Source: Claveliimonas acetigenes
GTDB taxonomy: Bacteria; Bacillota; Clostridia; Lachnospirales; Lachnospiraceae
DNA: 48,595 nucleotides
Direction of reading: 5' to 3'
Assembly (NCBI RefSeq): GCF_025567385.1
Contig: NZ_JAOQJU010000025.1
Span: forward strand, 1-48,595
Part shown: positions 9,391 through 18,181 of the stretch, one piece after another
How the letters are laid out: each line of letters starts with the position of its first letter
Position numbering within the stretch: the first letter of the stretch is position 1
The notes under the pieces: model-generated
Seen by the model: the letters and a program-made list of their open reading frames with translations, nothing else
What the model was told of the DNA's origin: nothing
Database searches by the model: none
Made by a program: the position numbers and the translations under genes

Positions 9391-9431
9391 TATAATTAGT
9401 TTATATAAATGAGTTATATAAGCTAATTATA
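9391..9431 (-). promoter_or_regulatory. TetR operator palindrome
   Basis: Two 18-base arms (9391-9408 and 9414-9431) are complementary at 17 of 18 positions around a 5-base spacer. The palindrome begins at the -10 box and runs to the ribosome binding site of the TetR gene. It is the obvious binding site for that regulator. Confidence 0.8.
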
Positions 9432-9454
9432 AATAAAGAAATAGAAATTGTCAA
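9426..9454 (-). promoter_or_regulatory. Consensus sigma-A promoter of the TetR-flavodoxin operon
   Basis: On the minus strand, TTGACA (9454-9449) and TATAAT (9431-9426) are separated by exactly 17 bases, a perfect consensus. The -10 box is part of the palindromic operator. Confidence 0.85.
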
Positions 9455-9838
9455 GAGCTCTTTTTTGTACAAAGATTAAGAGAAAAAAAGGAAGAGAAAA
9501 GGATATACTGATGTGGCAGAGTGGCTTCCTTCCTCGGGGTATGGATACTTGTAGTGGAAAAGTAGGTAAAAATGTATTTTATTGGCGTAGGATTTTTGTT
9601 GAAGATGATGAAAAAAGGTAGTAAAATGTAGTGAGAGCAGAAATAAGTATATTTTTTTGCCGGGAATTATTCCCGTTCATTTTACAAACGGAATAGCAGA
9701 TGATTTTGGGAGTAAAATAAAGATTTTCCTTTTCCACGTTTTATTATTGATAATTACAATTATATGTTATTTATGCTTCGTTTGTATAGAAAACTGATGA
9801 AATGTTCAGAGTTGGATAACGAGTAGAGGTGATCTGAT
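9455..9838. other. AT-rich intergenic stretch, no supported gene
   Basis: No family-like coding sequence was recognised. A small inverted repeat CGGGAA-TTA-TTCCCG lies at 9661-9675, without a T-run on the side needed for termination. The stretch leads into the ribosome binding site (AGAGGTGAT) of the broken ATPase gene. Confidence 0.4.
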
Positions 9839-10374
9839 ATGAGAAAAGCGATGCCAATCGGTGTGGATAATTTTGAAGAATTAATCACAAATGATTATCA
9901 TTATGTAGACAAAACGATGCTCATAAAAGAGTTGCTTGATGGGGAAATACCCGGTTGTTAATTTGACGCTGAAATCGGCAAAACAGAGTACTTTTGAGTC
10001 TGCATATTACAAGTTCAAAGAAGAAATTGCGGAAGAATTTGGCAGGCATCATGCTTTTCCGCGTCCATACTGGATTAACACCAGTTCAAATGAGATTATT
10101 AAGGATATGGTTGGACGGGCTGACCGGGAGATGCGGGTACAGCTTGAGATGCTTTTGGATGGAAAGACAATGGACATTCCTATACATGAAGAGATTACTT
10201 ATGCAGATATGTATGAGAGTGGAGAGAATCTATGGAATTTTCTGTATTTTACGGGATATCTGACGAAGGCAGAAGAAATATAGCAGAGCTTCAGTCGGAA
10301 GGATACAGTGACATTCTTTGTTATGGGATTTCTTTTTATCAAAAGGATTGCGAAGTGATGGCGGATTGCATCTA
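9839..10374 (+). pseudogene. Decayed AAA-ATPase-like / PD-(D/E)XK nuclease-like gene
   Basis: Fragments of one known architecture (AAA-ATPase_like plus PDDEXK_9, normally about 500-550 residues) appear in order. The start MRKAMPIGVDNFEELITNDY...YVDKTMLIKELLDG (9839-9955) ends in a TAA. Next is KYPVVNLTLKSAKQSTFESA in another frame, then the late segment YADMYESGENLWNFLYFTGY, and after a stop GYSDILCYGISFYQKDCEVM near 10300-10360. The P-loop region and most of the nuclease domain have been deleted. The promoter-proximal part keeps a good ribosome binding site, but no functional enzyme can result. These genes are often multicopy in gut Firmicutes and Bacteroidetes, so decay of one copy is unremarkable. 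Confidence 0.8.
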
Positions 10375-10405
10375 AAAGGCTGCCGGATAATTGGAGGGAT
10401 CGAAT

Positions 10406-11410
10406 ATGGAATATACAAACTTAGGAAATACGGACATTCAAATTTCTAAACTATGCGTTGGCTGTATGAGCTTCGGCAAGGCAGGAGCCATGCATGACTG
10501 GACATTGGATGAAAGCAGCACGGAGCAGCTTGTCAGGCACGCTCTGGATCTTGGCATTAATTTTTTCGATACGGCTAACGGTTACTCTGCCGGAACCAGT
10601 GAGGAATATCTGGGGCGGGCGCTGAAAAAGAATATTGCCCGTGACAAGGTTGTGATTGCTTCCAAGGTCTATTTCAACCCCGGCAGATTGTCTGCCCCGG
10701 CTATCCGCCGGGAAATCGACGGGACGCTCCGGCGGCTGGGAACAGACTATCTGGATTTGTACATCATTCACCGCTTTGATTATGAAACGCCCATTGAGGA
10801 AACGATGGAAGCTCTGAATGAGTTGGTGCAAGCCGGAAAAGTGCGGGCGCTGGGCGCTTCTGCTATGTACGGATATCAATTTTATAATATGCAGCTCGCA
10901 GCTCACAACCACGGCTGGGCGCAGTTTGAAGCCATGGAAAATCATTATAACCTTCTCTACCGGGAGGATGAACGGGAACTCATCCCCATTTGTAAACAGA
11001 TGGGTGTGTCTCTAATGCCCTACAGTCCTTTGGCAGCAGGACACCTGGCTCGGCCAGAGTGGAAAGCGGATACGCTTCGCAGCCGTACCGACCGGGTAGC
11101 CATGGGCAAATATGACCGTACCCAAGAACAGGATATGCAGATTGTGAACCGGGTTCATGAACTGGCGGTGCGTTATGGTGTAAAGATGTCTCAGATTGCT
11201 ATCGCATGGCACTGGGCCAAAGGTGTCGCAGCTCCCATCATCGGAGCGACGAAGGCTAACTACTTTGACGATGCAGTGGGAGCGTTGGCTGTAAAGCTGA
11301 CGACAGAGGATATTGCCTGGCTGGAAGAGCCCTATTTTCCCCACCGGATTGTAGGCGCTATTGACCGAAATCCTGCAGATGGTGTCATGCTGTTGGATGA
11401 AAAGAAGTAA
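10406..11410 (+). CDS. Aldo/keto reductase
   Basis: 334 residues, NADPH-dependent (beta/alpha)8 oxidoreductase of the YajO/YghZ-like bacterial group. MEYTNLGNTDIQISKLCVGC opens the barrel. The catalytic tetrad is recognisable: D in FFDTANGYSAG, Y of the same motif, K in VVIASKVYFNP and H in LYIIHRFD. The cofactor-binding C-terminal part (GVAAPIIGATKANYFDDAV) is intact. The start at 10406 follows GGAGGGATCGA; a slightly earlier in-frame ATG at 10391 lacks a site. The substrate is unknown. It is richer in G+C than the flanking lipoprotein gene and may have been acquired separately. Confidence 0.9.
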   Translation: MEYTNLGNTDIQISKLCVGCMSFGKAGAMHDWTLDESSTEQLVRHALDLGINFFDTANGYSAGTSEEYLGRALKKNIARDKVVIASKVYFNPGRLSAPAIRREIDGTLRRLGTDYLDLYIIHRFDYETPIEETMEALNELVQAGKVRALGASAMYGYQFYNMQLAAHNHGWAQFEAMENHYNLLYREDERELIPICKQMGVSLMPYSPLAAGHLARPEWKADTLRSRTDRVAMGKYDRTQEQDMQIVNRVHELAVRYGVKMSQIAIAWHWAKGVAAPIIGATKANYFDDAVGALAVKLTTEDIAWLEEPYFPHRIVGAIDRNPADGVMLLDEKK

Positions 11411-11596
11411 AAAGAAGGCGCTTATGCAGAATACAGCTGTTTTTACCCTTCAAGCTCTCTTTTTTGCGTGTAAGAAATCACAGTGATATGTCAGAATAAG
11501 ATAGATTTACAGGGGATAATGTGATAAAATATTTGAAAACTAACGGTGGTTTTTTGTATTGCCGCTGTAAAAGTGATGGAAAAGGAGGAAAAGAGA

Positions 11597-12508
11597 ATGA
11601 AAAAATGTAAGAAGGGGATTATGATTTTATTGACGCTCATGATGTCGCTGGCTATGTTGTCAGGGTGTGGGGCGAAAGAGCTGGATGCTGAAGCGGCGGT
11701 GGATGCATATCTTAGGGCAGAGCTGCAGGGAGATATCGATGATTATGCAGAATTACTGGGAAGAGATAAGGAAGATGTCCAGGAAGAATATGACACCAAT
11801 ATTGATGATATGATGGAGATGTTTGCAGAAGTAGAAGTTCTGGGAGGAAGTTTTACAGATGATTTTCCACAGGCTGTTAAGGATGTGCTGGCATCAGCAA
11901 AATATGAGATTACAGGGTCTGAAAAAGATGACGACGGGAACTATACTGTCGATGTAACCGTATATCCGTCGGATGTGTTCGATATTTTTTATGAAAAGAC
12001 TATGGAAGCTGCTGTAAGTGCGGAAGATACCTCTGACATAGGAGGGATTGTTTTGCAGGCGCTGAAAGATGCAATGGACGAGCAGACTTTTGGCGATGGG
12101 GAAGTACATCAGGTCAGAATTGATTATGATGAAGATGAGAAGCTATATGAGTTTAATGAAGATGATACCACAGAATTAATGGAAGCTTTCTTTGCGACGG
12201 AGGATACGATAGAGCAGCTTTATGAGCCTACGGGAACTGTCTATGATAATGAGTATTTGAATTGGACGAAAACAGAATGGGAGGCTGCATCCGAGGAAGA
12301 GAGGACACAGTGCTGTCTTGCTCTGGTTCAGGAGATGCAGGGATTGACAGATGAAGAGATGGCAATGATTGACCTGAATGATGAGACGATTCAGCAGGGA
12401 ATTCAACAGATGAAAGATGGGCTTGATTTAAGCTTTGAAAATGGAATGAATGTCAGTATTGGAGATTATGCGGCAATAGTTCAGGGAGAAACAGGTGCTG
12501 AAGAATAA
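11597..12508 (+). CDS. Lipoprotein of unknown function
   Basis: 303 residues. The start at 11597 follows AAAGGAGG and yields a lipoprotein signal peptide with lipobox LSGC (Cys at about residue 22). The mature part is acidic, begins GAKELDAEAAVDAYLRAELQGDIDDYAELL, and resembles the DUF5105-type lipoproteins common in Lachnospiraceae, though that family name is a tentative match. No catalytic motif is visible. It would be anchored to the outer face of the membrane. It lies 38 bases before the nitroreductase gene and may share its transcript. Confidence 0.75.
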   Translation: MKKCKKGIMILLTLMMSLAMLSGCGAKELDAEAAVDAYLRAELQGDIDDYAELLGRDKEDVQEEYDTNIDDMMEMFAEVEVLGGSFTDDFPQAVKDVLASAKYEITGSEKDDDGNYTVDVTVYPSDVFDIFYEKTMEAAVSAEDTSDIGGIVLQALKDAMDEQTFGDGEVHQVRIDYDEDEKLYEFNEDDTTELMEAFFATEDTIEQLYEPTGTVYDNEYLNWTKTEWEAASEEERTQCCLALVQEMQGLTDEEMAMIDLNDETIQQGIQQMKDGLDLSFENGMNVSIGDYAAIVQGETGAEE

Positions 12509-12546
12509 GAAGGCGTTCTCCATTATAAAATGAAGGAGGAGTTTCT

Positions 12547-13080
12547 GTGGAATTACAAGCATGTTTAGAAAACAGGAGGAGCATCAGACAATATAAAGAT
12601 ACGCCTGTATCAAGGGAAGTTATTAAGGAATTGATTGAGGCAGCGATATTGGCGCCGTCATGGAAGAACAGTCAGGTATCCCGGTATTATGTGGCTGATG
12701 GAGAGAAGAAGGCGCAGTTGGCAGAGTGTCTGCCTGATTTCAACCAGAAGAATGTGAAGGATGCTCCCGTACTTATTGTTTCTGCGGTTGTGAAAGGAAG
12801 AAGCGGATTTGAGAGGGATGGCAGTTATTCGACTCATTTAAAAGAAGGCTTTCAGTATTTTGATAATGGACTGCAGGTGGCAAATCTTTGTCTGAAAGCG
12901 AAGGAATTGGGATTGGGAACGCTCGTTATGGGACTTTATGATGAAGCGGCAATCAGAGAATTTTTCCATATTGATGATACCCAGGAGATTGTATCCGTAA
13001 TCAGTGTCGGGTATCCGGATATAGATCCGGTGAAGCCGAAGAGAAAAGCGGCGGAAGAGATTACTGTTTTTGCAGATTAG
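12547..13080 (+). CDS. Nitroreductase family protein
   Basis: 177 residues. Family hallmarks: the FMN phosphate-binding RRSIRQYKDTPVSREVI near the N-terminus, ILAPSWKNSQVSRYYV, and the late LGLGTLVMGLYDEAAIREFF with GYPDIDPVKPKRK at the end. It is of the short 170-200 residue type, FMN-binding and NAD(P)H-dependent, acting on nitro compounds, quinones or flavins in the cytosol. The start is GTG at 12547, placed six bases after AAGGAGGA; no ATG fits. Confidence 0.9.
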   Translation: MELQACLENRRSIRQYKDTPVSREVIKELIEAAILAPSWKNSQVSRYYVADGEKKAQLAECLPDFNQKNVKDAPVLIVSAVVKGRSGFERDGSYSTHLKEGFQYFDNGLQVANLCLKAKELGLGTLVMGLYDEAAIREFFHIDDTQEIVSVISVGYPDIDPVKPKRKAAEEITVFAD

Positions 13081-13123
13081 AGACTTCAAAGAGCATATAG
13101 ATGTTTAAAGTGATTGTAGAAAA

Positions 13124-13162
13124 AACCAGGGTTACCGGCCTGTTTAGCCGGTCTCCCTGGTT
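13124..13162 (-). terminator. Terminator of the GNAT gene
   Basis: Nested arms AACCAGGG/CCCTGGTT (13124-13131, 13155-13162) and ACCGGC/GCCGGT (13134-13139, 13147-13152). Read leftward, the stem is followed by a T-run. It overlaps the stop codon of the leftward GNAT gene and may also stop the rightward nitroreductase transcript. Confidence 0.8.
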
Positions 13163-13667
13163 AAAGATTATATTCCAGAATATAATCATCCATGTAGAAT
13201 CCGTTTCCGATATCTGCTTTCTGTTCCCGGACCGTTATAAATCCCCAATGATGATAGACATTCAGGGTATTTTCGTTATGTTTGTTGCAGGTGAGCCAGA
13301 TTTTGGATAATTTCCGTTCGCGGCACAGATCCGTAAGAAACCGGAAGACTTCCGTGCTTAAGTGTTGTCCGCGAAAGTTCTTATGAAGATACAGTTTGCT
13401 CAGAAACAGAGCGCCATCTTCTTCGTGTATTCCTGTGTAGCCGGCAAAAGTATGGCCGCTGTATACTTTAAAATATTCATATCCCTCTTCAATTTGCTCT
13501 TTGAGTGCCGGGTAGGACTGGAATTTTTCTACCATGTAATTTACCTGGGCTTCTCCTATAATGTCTGTAAAATGCTGATGCCAGATTTCGTCTGCTAATA
13601 CGGCAATATCCTGTATTTCTGCGTCTGTTTTTGCCGGAATGATTGTAGCTGTATTTATTTTCCCCAT
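13161..13667 (-). CDS. GNAT family N-acetyltransferase
   Basis: 168 residues. The GNAT core is visible: FLSKLYLHKNFRGQHLSTEV is motif A (acetyl-CoA pyrophosphate loop, R/Q-x-x-G-x-G/S-like) and IWLTCNKHNENTLNVYHHWG is motif B with the conserved N and Y. The chosen start (ATG at 13667) sits just behind AGAAGGGAG and about 16 bases after the expected transcription start; an upstream in-frame ATG at 13739 would lie before the promoter. It transfers an acetyl group from acetyl-CoA to an unidentified amine. Confidence 0.85.
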   Translation of the reverse strand: MGKINTATIIPAKTDAEIQDIAVLADEIWHQHFTDIIGEAQVNYMVEKFQSYPALKEQIEEGYEYFKVYSGHTFAGYTGIHEEDGALFLSKLYLHKNFRGQHLSTEVFRFLTDLCRERKLSKIWLTCNKHNENTLNVYHHWGFITVREQKADIGNGFYMDDYILEYNL

Positions 13668-13689
13668 CTCCCTTCTAAAATTCTTATAA

Positions 13690-13695
13690 ATTATA
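13690..13695 (-). promoter_or_regulatory. Extended -10 promoter of the GNAT gene
   Basis: On the minus strand TGGTATAAT forms an extended -10 box; no good -35 is present, as expected for that class. The predicted transcript leader is very short. Confidence 0.55.
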
Positions 13696-13787
13696 CCAAA
13701 ATAATTCTTACATATGTTATTATATAAGAAATAAGGCACGGAAACAATGAATATTTATGAATATTATACAACTTTTGGAGGATTTCT

Positions 13788-14492
13788 ATGAATGCATTTG
13801 TAACGCTGGAAGATGTAACGAAAGTATATCATATGGGTGAAGTGGATATTGCAGCAGCGGATGGAATCAGTTTTGAGATAGAAAAGGGAGAATTTGCTGT
13901 AGTAGTAGGACCGAGTGGAGCGGGGAAGACAACTGTTCTGAATATTCTGGGAGGAATGGATACAGCCACTGACGGAATTGTGGAAGTGGATGGAGAGGAT
14001 ATATCAGCTTATAGCCAGAGGCAGCTTACTGCATACCGGAGAGATGATATTGGATTTGTATTCCAGTTCTACAATCTGGTGCCGAACCTGACAGCGCTTG
14101 AAAATGTCGAACTTGCCCTTCAGATCTGTAAGGAACCGCTGGATGCTGCGGAGGTTCTCAGAGAGGTGGGGCTTAAGGATCGCCTGGACAATTTCCCGGC
14201 GCAGCTGTCAGGAGGAGAGCAGCAGCGTGTGTCGATTGCCAGGGCGCTTGCGAAGAACCCGAAGCTTTTGTTGTGTGACGAGCCGACAGGGGCATTGGAT
14301 TATAATACCGGAAAGTCTATTCTGAAGCTTCTTCAGGATACTTGCCGGGAAAGAGGGATGACGGTAATTCTGATTACACATAATTCGGCAATTGCTCCCA
14401 TGGCTGATCGGGTAATTAAGATTAAAAATGGAAAGGTTGCAGAAATTATTGTGAACAGACATCCGGTTTCGGTTGAGACGATTGAGTGGTAA
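13788..14492 (+). CDS. ABC transporter ATP-binding protein (LolD/MacB type)
   Basis: 234 residues with all ABC motifs: Walker A GPSGAGKTT, Q-loop FVFQFYNLVPNL, signature LSGGEQQR, Walker B LLLCDEPTGALD and the H-loop ITHNS. The LolD-like spacing and the partner gene 15 bases downstream, encoding an FtsX-type permease, place it in the MacB/LolCDE superfamily. These couple ATP binding in the cytosol to mechanical work on the outside rather than classical transport. The ribosome binding site is TTGGAGG before the ATG. Confidence 0.95.
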   Translation: MNAFVTLEDVTKVYHMGEVDIAAADGISFEIEKGEFAVVVGPSGAGKTTVLNILGGMDTATDGIVEVDGEDISAYSQRQLTAYRRDDIGFVFQFYNLVPNLTALENVELALQICKEPLDAAEVLREVGLKDRLDNFPAQLSGGEQQRVSIARALAKNPKLLLCDEPTGALDYNTGKSILKLLQDTCRERGMTVILITHNSAIAPMADRVIKIKNGKVAEIIVNRHPVSVETIEW

Positions 14493-14507
14493 AAAGGAGC
14501 CAAGAGT

Positions 14508-17500
14508 ATGAATAATAAAATAATGCGAAAGGATTTCTATATGGAAGTCCGCAGAAGCCCGGGCAGGTTTTTATCTATCTTTTTAATCGTGGCGATGGGA
14601 GTTGCCTTTTTTTCGGGTATCCGTTCTGCCCAACCAGATATGCTGTATACCGGAGATTCGTATTTTGATGAACACCGTCTGATGGATATCAAAGTAATCA
14701 GCACACTGGGAATTACAGAGAGTGACCTGGAGGCTTTGGAAGAGGTGGATGGTGTAGAGTTGGCAGAAGGCGGATATAGCGTCGATGCATTGAGTAAAGG
14801 AGAAGAGAATCAGAAGGTTTTACATATTATGTCCATGCTTCCGACGATGAATGAGGTGGATGTGGAAGAAGGAAGGATGCCCGTAAATGAAGGGGAATGT
14901 CTGGTGGATGACAGAAGCAGTTATCAGGTTGGCGATCTTATATGGGTAGAATCCGGTACAGATACGTCCATTAAGGATACTCTCAAAACGGATGAATGGA
15001 AAGTGGTAGGGAAGGCAAGCAGTTCCTGCTATATTTCTCTGAATCGTGGGAGCGCTATGATCGGGACAGGGAGTGTCAGTGCATTTGTGATTGTACCGGA
15101 AGAGACTTTTAAATCGGAAGTTTATACGGAAGCTTACTTATTGGTGGAAGGAGCAGATGAGCTGGAGGCCTTCAGTGATGACTATGAAGAGCGGGTTGAT
15201 GAGGTTATTCAAAATATTGAAGATATTACAGGGCTGCGGGGAGAAATACGAAGAAATGAAATTGTGGACGATGCAAATCTTGAACTTGACAAAGCAAGAA
15301 AAGAGTTGACTGATGGGAAGTGGGAAGCTGAGAATAAGCTGGCAGATGCCCTGAATCAGATTACGGAAGGCGAGAATCAGCTTCAGGATGCAAAGCAACA
15401 GATTGCAGAAGGAGAGAATCTTCTTGCAGAGGCAAAAACGACTTTAGATGAAAAACAGAAGGAATTGGATGATGCGAAGGAGCAGTATGAATCCGGCAGA
15501 AGACAGCTTGAGGATGGGAAGGCTGCTTATAGTCAGGGGATGGAGTCTTACAATCAGGGACTGGAAGAATACAACTCTAATTTAGCTGTATACAAACAGA
15601 AAGCTCAGGAATACCAGCAGGCGGAAGAAGCATATGCGGCAGGGGAAGCGGAATATCAGCAGGGAAAGGCCTCCTATGAGGAGCAGAAGGCTATTTATGA
15701 GCCGATGATTCAGGCAGGAAGAGAAAGTCTGTCAGTTAAGAGGGCTGAGCTGGATGCGGGTTGGGATACTTATTATCAGATGGCAGAAAGCGAAGATGTC
15801 CAAGTGCAGCAGCAGGCAGAACTTTTGAAGCAGCAGCTGGATGAGGCGGAAGAAGCTTATCGGCAGGGAGAGGCTGAGATAACCGGTTATCAGCAGGAAT
15901 TGGATAGCGGAGCGGCGATTCTTGCGGACAGCAGAGCGCAGCTGGATGCGACAAGAGGTATACTGGATGGGGCGAAGAGCGAGTTGGATGCCGGGAAGGC
16001 ACAGTTGGATGAAGCGTATAATCAGCTTCTTGCGGCAAAGGCTGAGCTGGATGGAAGCAGAGCGCAGCTGCAATCCGGGGAGGAACAGCTTGACGATGCA
16101 TACCGGCAGCTTCAGGATGGGCAAATGCAGTTGGATGACGGACGGAAAGAGCTAAAGACACAGGAAGATACGCTGAAAGAGGCGAAGTCGGAAATTGCGG
16201 AAAAAGAACCTGAACTGGTGGATGCGAAAAGAGAGTATGAAGAAGGAAAGAAAGAGTCAGAAGAAGAAATCGCAGGTGGAGAACAGAAGATTGCAGATGC
16301 GGAAAAAGAATTATCTAATGTAGGAGAAGCTGTTTGGTATGTATATGACAGAAGTGTTCTGCCGGAGTATTCCGGCTATGGGGAGAATGCAGACCGTATG
16401 AAGGCAATCGGAGGAGTGTTCCCGGTACTGTTCTTTTTAGTGGCAGCGCTGATTAGCCTGACAAGCATGACGCGTATGGTAGAAGAGCAGAGGACGCAGA
16501 TTGGTACGATGAAAGCGTTGGGATACGGTAGGTTTGCCATTGCGTCTAAATATCTGGGGTATGCGTTGGCCGCCGCGCTTGGAGGCAGTGTTTTGGGGAT
16601 CCTGGTTGGAGAGAAAGTGATTCCTTATATCATCATATATGCGTATGGCATTATTTATCCTTATATGAATGATATCCTGGTTCCATATAATATGTATTAT
16701 GCAGTTATGGCTACTGTTGCTGCGACGGCATGTACGCTGGCGGCAACCGGAGCTGCGTGTTATAGAGAGTTGGGGGCGCAGCCGGCAGTTTTGATGCGGC
16801 CACCGTCACCCAAGAGTGGAAAACGTGTATTTATGGAGAGAATTACGTTTATTTGGAAACATTTGAGTTTCACGTGGAAATCTACGATACGTAATCTCTT
16901 CCGCTATAAGAAACGATTCTTTATGACGGTGTTTGGAATTGGCGGGTGCATGGGTCTGATGTTGTTTGCATTTGGACTGAAGGATTCTATCTACGAAATT
17001 GCGGACATCCAGTATGAGGAAATTCAAATTTATGACGGTATGGCATACCTTCAGGAAAATGTGACGGAGGAAGAGAAGGAAAATCTGTCTGCTTATATAG
17101 AGGAAGAAGAGGGCATCAAAGAGTCTTTGGATGTAAATATGCGTACGGTGACGCTGGTTCATGATTCTAATAAGAGGGAAGCGTACCAGACAGTTCCGGA
17201 AGATTTGGGGCAGATAGATGAATTTGTAAAATTCCATGACCGTGTGGGCAAAGAGGAATATACACTTGGGGATGACGGCGTCATTCTGAGTGAGAAGACG
17301 GCAAAGATGCTGGATGTGAAAGAGGGAGACACCATTGAGATTGAGGATACGGATTTCGGGAACCATAAAGTAAAGGTTGCAAATATATGTGAAAATTATA
17401 TGGGACATTATATGTATATGTCCAGGAATTTGTATGAAGAAATCTATGATGAAGAATTCACTGTGAACTGTATCTATTTTAAGACGGTGGGAGAGACCAA

Positions 17501-18008
17501 TGCCAAGATGGAGGAAACCGGTGAGAAGATACTGAAGCAGGACGCGGTGCTGAATGTCAGCTATCTTCACGATATTGAGCAGCAGCTAAATGACATGTTA
17601 AAGAGCCTGAACCTGGTGGTGATTGTGCTGATTGTGTCTGCAGGAATGCTTGCGTTTGTAGTGCTTTATAATCTGAATAATATCAATATTACAGAGCGGC
17701 GCAGAGAGCTGGCAACCCTGAAAGTATTGGGGTTCTATGACGGAGAGGTGAGCGCCTATGTATACCGTGAAAATATCATTCTTACTTTTGTTGGTATGGC
17801 GGCGGGTATCGTGATTGGAATTTTGCTGCATCGGTTTATCATCGAAACGGTAGAAGTAGATTCCGCAATGTTTGGGAGAATCATTGACTTTTCAAGTTAT
17901 ATCTATAGTATGTTGTTTACGCTGGGATTTTCTTTCTTTGTAAATGGAGTCATGTATTTCAAATTGAAGAAGATCGATATGGTAGAATCTTTGAAGAGCG
18001 TGGAGTAA
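14508..18008 (+). CDS. Giant FtsX-family ABC permease with long coiled coil
   Basis: 1166 residues. One membrane segment lies near the N-terminus (FLSIFLIVAMGVAFFSGI). An extracytoplasmic region and an unusually long Gln/Glu/Ala/Leu-rich coiled coil follow (about residues 250-610, with repeated LDAGKAQLDEA-like heptads). Then come three membrane segments of a first FtsX domain (FPVLFFLVAALISLTSMTRM onwards), a second extracytoplasmic domain, and a C-terminal FtsX domain (LVVIVLIVSAGMLAFVVLYN, then ITERRRELATLKVLGFYDGE). Two FtsX domains in one chain mean one polypeptide can supply both halves of the channel. It pairs with the ATPase directly upstream. The coiled coil presumably spans or measures the space outside the membrane; substrate export, lipoprotein handling or wall-enzyme control are all possible. 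Confidence 0.9.
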   Translation: MNNKIMRKDFYMEVRRSPGRFLSIFLIVAMGVAFFSGIRSAQPDMLYTGDSYFDEHRLMDIKVISTLGITESDLEALEEVDGVELAEGGYSVDALSKGEENQKVLHIMSMLPTMNEVDVEEGRMPVNEGECLVDDRSSYQVGDLIWVESGTDTSIKDTLKTDEWKVVGKASSSCYISLNRGSAMIGTGSVSAFVIVPEETFKSEVYTEAYLLVEGADELEAFSDDYEERVDEVIQNIEDITGLRGEIRRNEIVDDANLELDKARKELTDGKWEAENKLADALNQITEGENQLQDAKQQIAEGENLLAEAKTTLDEKQKELDDAKEQYESGRRQLEDGKAAYSQGMESYNQGLEEYNSNLAVYKQKAQEYQQAEEAYAAGEAEYQQGKASYEEQKAIYEPMIQAGRESLSVKRAELDAGWDTYYQMAESEDVQVQQQAELLKQQLDEAEEAYRQGEAEITGYQQELDSGAAILADSRAQLDATRGILDGAKSELDAGKAQLDEAYNQLLAAKAELDGSRAQLQSGEEQLDDAYRQLQDGQMQLDDGRKELKTQEDTLKEAKSEIAEKEPELVDAKREYEEGKKESEEEIAGGEQKIADAEKELSNVGEAVWYVYDRSVLPEYSGYGENADRMKAIGGVFPVLFFLVAALISLTSMTRMVEEQRTQIGTMKALGYGRFAIASKYLGYALAAALGGSVLGILVGEKVIPYIIIYAYGIIYPYMNDILVPYNMYYAVMATVAATACTLAATGAACYRELGAQPAVLMRPPSPKSGKRVFMERITFIWKHLSFTWKSTIRNLFRYKKRFFMTVFGIGGCMGLMLFAFGLKDSIYEIADIQYEEIQIYDGMAYLQENVTEEEKENLSAYIEEEEGIKESLDVNMRTVTLVHDSNKREAYQTVPEDLGQIDEFVKFHDRVGKEEYTLGDDGVILSEKTAKMLDVKEGDTIEIEDTDFGNHKVKVANICENYMGHYMYMSRNLYEEIYDEEFTVNCIYFKTVGETNAKMEETGEKILKQDAVLNVSYLHDIEQQLNDMLKSLNLVVIVLIVSAGMLAFVVLYNLNNINITERRRELATLKVLGFYDGEVSAYVYRENIILTFVGMAAGIVIGILLHRFIIETVEVDSAMFGRIIDFSSYIYSMLFTLGFSFFVNGVMYFKLKKIDMVESLKSVE

Positions 18009-18046
18009 GTAGAGTTTATTAAAATTTTATTCTTTTAAGAAATTTG

Positions 18047-18073
18047 TTAGCACTCTTGCGAAAAGAGTGCTAA
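18047..18073 (+). promoter_or_regulatory. CIRCE element (HrcA operator)
   Basis: TTAGCACTC-N9-GAGTGCTAA, a perfect match to the CIRCE consensus including spacing. HrcA binding here would make htpG heat-inducible. It ends 7 bases upstream of the -35 box instead of overlapping the transcript start. Confidence 0.95.
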
Positions 18074-18080
18074 TTTTCTA

Positions 18081-18109
18081 TTGACATTTGAAATTCAAGG
18101 TATTATCAT
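18081..18109 (+). promoter_or_regulatory. Promoter of htpG
   Basis: TTGACA (18081-18086), a 17-base spacer, and TATCAT (18104-18109). The leader to the start codon is about 65 bases. Confidence 0.75.
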
Positions 18110-18181
18110 ATCTTCTAGCGAGAAAAAAGAACACTTTGTGATAAAAGCAATAGAAAATAATAAAAATAAGGAGTGGTATAC

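Noticed and set aside
9661..9675. CGGGAA-TTA-TTCCCG as a terminator
   Set aside because: The T-run lies on the 5' side of the stem in the plus strand and becomes an A-run after it on the minus strand, so neither direction terminates.
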